From positions 33,933-97,932 of the forward strand of contig JAFZRR010000062.1 of the NCBI GenBank assembly GCA_017619815.1: a stretch of 64,000 nt of DNA, given 5' to 3'. Origin of the DNA: Bacilli bacterium (lineage in GTDB: Bacteria; Bacillota_I; Bacilli_A; RFN20; CAG-826). Below the pieces are notes generated by a model, which was not told the DNA's origin, searched no databases, and was given only the letters and a program-made list of their open reading frames with translations. Below are positions 63,213 through 64,000 of this stretch, one piece after another. The translations under genes were made by a program, and so were the position numbers. Every line of letters starts with the position of its first letter. Position 1 is the stretch's first letter.

Positions 63213-64000
63213 TGGCGTATTCAAAAAATGTAAAACCAAAAGTCGCTAAAAGCGATCTTCCTTATAATGAACAAGCTGAACAGGCAGTCTTAGGAAGTGC
63301 TTTACTTAGTAAAGATGCGATGTATTCTGTCCTTTCTTCCTTAGTGGAAAGCGACTTCTTTGAAGGAAGACATCAACTCATTTATCGTGCGATTGATAAT
63401 TTGCGTCAACGTGGTGTGAACGTAGATACACTCACATGCGCAGAAGAATTATTAAATCTCAAAGAACTCGATAATATTGGTGGTGTTGAATATTTACAAC
63501 TTTGTTGTGATTCCATGGTGGCTTTCGCTAACCTCGATCACTACATTAACATTGTTAATGATCAATCTTGTTTAAGAAAATTATTAGAAGCGATTCGTCA
63601 AATTGACTTTAAATATCATTCTGAAGAAATCGAAAACATCAATGACTTCATCCTTAAAGGTGAAGAAATGATTAAAGACGCAACTGAAAGAAGAAGAATT
63701 TCTACTTTCAAACCAACAAAAGAAGTGGCGCCTGAAGTTGAACAAATTATTAAATCCACACGTGAACTCGGTGAAGACGAAGTTACTGGTTTAAATACTG
63801 GTTATGAAGGAATCAATAGAGTTACTCAAGGTTTCCAAAGAAGTAACTTAGTTATTTTGGCGGCACGTCCTGCTGTTGGTAAAACCGCTTTAGCGCTTAA
63901 CTTTGCTTATCGTGCGGCAACAAGAGCAAAAACACCTGTCGCTATCTTCTCATTAGAAATGAGTAGTGAATTATTAGTGAGACGTTTAATCGCTAGTGAA
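63212..64000 (+). CDS. dnaB: Replicative DNA helicase DnaB, 3' partial
   Basis: First 263 codons, cut by the window end. The N-terminal helical domain (LPYNEQAEQAVLGSALLS) that contacts primase, the linker, and the start of the RecA-like motor with Walker A ARPAVGKTALALN (about 228-240) and FSLEMSSELLVRRL are present. The GGGGAGGAG site lies inside the end of rplI, with a one-base overlap of stop and start. Confidence 0.97.
   Translation, partial: MAYSKNVKPKVAKSDLPYNEQAEQAVLGSALLSKDAMYSVLSSLVESDFFEGRHQLIYRAIDNLRQRGVNVDTLTCAEELLNLKELDNIGGVEYLQLCCDSMVAFANLDHYINIVNDQSCLRKLLEAIRQIDFKYHSEEIENINDFILKGEEMIKDATERRRISTFKPTKEVAPEVEQIIKSTRELGEDEVTGLNTGYEGINRVTQGFQRSNLVILAARPAVGKTALALNFAYRAATRAKTPVAIFSLEMSSELLVRRLIASE

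Noticed and set aside
1..64000. Mollicute code with TGA as tryptophan
   Set aside because: TGA ends mfd (46452-46454) and dus (51094-51096) where the families should end, and Trp codons in conserved motifs are TGG.

Overview
The window reads as one continuous chromosomal piece of a low-GC Gram-positive bacterium of the class Bacilli, probably an uncultured host-associated lineage near the Mollicutes/Erysipelotrichia border. Three things support this: the Bacillus-like gene orders pth-mfd-rqcP-tilS-ftsH-dus-lysS, rpsF-ssb-rpsR and gdpP-rplI-dnaB; strong AGGAGG ribosome-binding sites with TTGACA/TATAAT promoters; and many lipoproteins. The spore genes that lie between mfd and ftsH in Bacillus are absent. 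TGA is a stop codon here (it ends mfd and dus), so the Mollicute TGA=Trp code is not used. The genus cannot be named from the sequence alone.

Positions 1-6081 (+): an ER-type (SipW-like) signal peptidase cut by the window edge, an EAL cyclic-di-GMP phosphodiesterase, a divergent nucleoside-phosphorylase-fold protein, and a 1017-residue protein with degenerate GGDEF and EAL domains. Positions 16519-6233 (-): a strong promoter, a class I cyclic-di-GMP riboswitch with an overlapping terminator, and two very large secreted proteins (1477 and 1438 residues) whose N-termini resemble SipW-dependent signal sequences. A multi-span membrane protein follows. Together these suggest a cyclic-di-GMP-controlled surface-display system: enzyme, riboswitch, dedicated signal peptidase and substrates within 16 kb. 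This is the strongest candidate for an undescribed system.

Positions 16.6-23.2 kb: a serine acetyltransferase fused to an N-terminal ribbon-helix-helix domain, small membrane proteins (one broken by an in-frame stop), an esterase, lipoproteins, a HIT protein, an orphan RelB-like antitoxin and a CPBP protease. Positions 23.3-23.6 kb hold a 40-codon hydrophobic peptide gene facing a short antisense RNA promoter and terminator, a candidate type I toxin-antitoxin locus. Positions 23.7-28.0 kb (-) are a MarR-controlled heterodimeric ABC exporter with its operator inside the promoter spacer.

Positions 28.1-41.2 kb (+): a surface locus with three clostripain-family (C11) proteases, two of them on Ig-like (Big_2) stalks, and four lipoproteins arranged A-B-A-B between the two stalked proteases. 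Positions 41.4-53.8 kb are housekeeping genes (DUF368/PopT-like, pth, mfd, rqcP, tilS, ftsH, dus, lysS, rpsF-ssb-rpsR). Positions 53.9-60.5 kb are mixed: a lipoprotein, an AlkD-like protein, an iron alcohol dehydrogenase, a C39-like peptidase, a HepT/MNT pair with a DNA-binding-like extension, a secreted acetylesterase-like lipoprotein and a glycosyltransferase. Positions 60.7-64.0 kb are gdpP-rplI-dnaB, with dnaB cut by the window edge. No tRNA, rRNA, CRISPR array, prophage or insertion sequence was seen.
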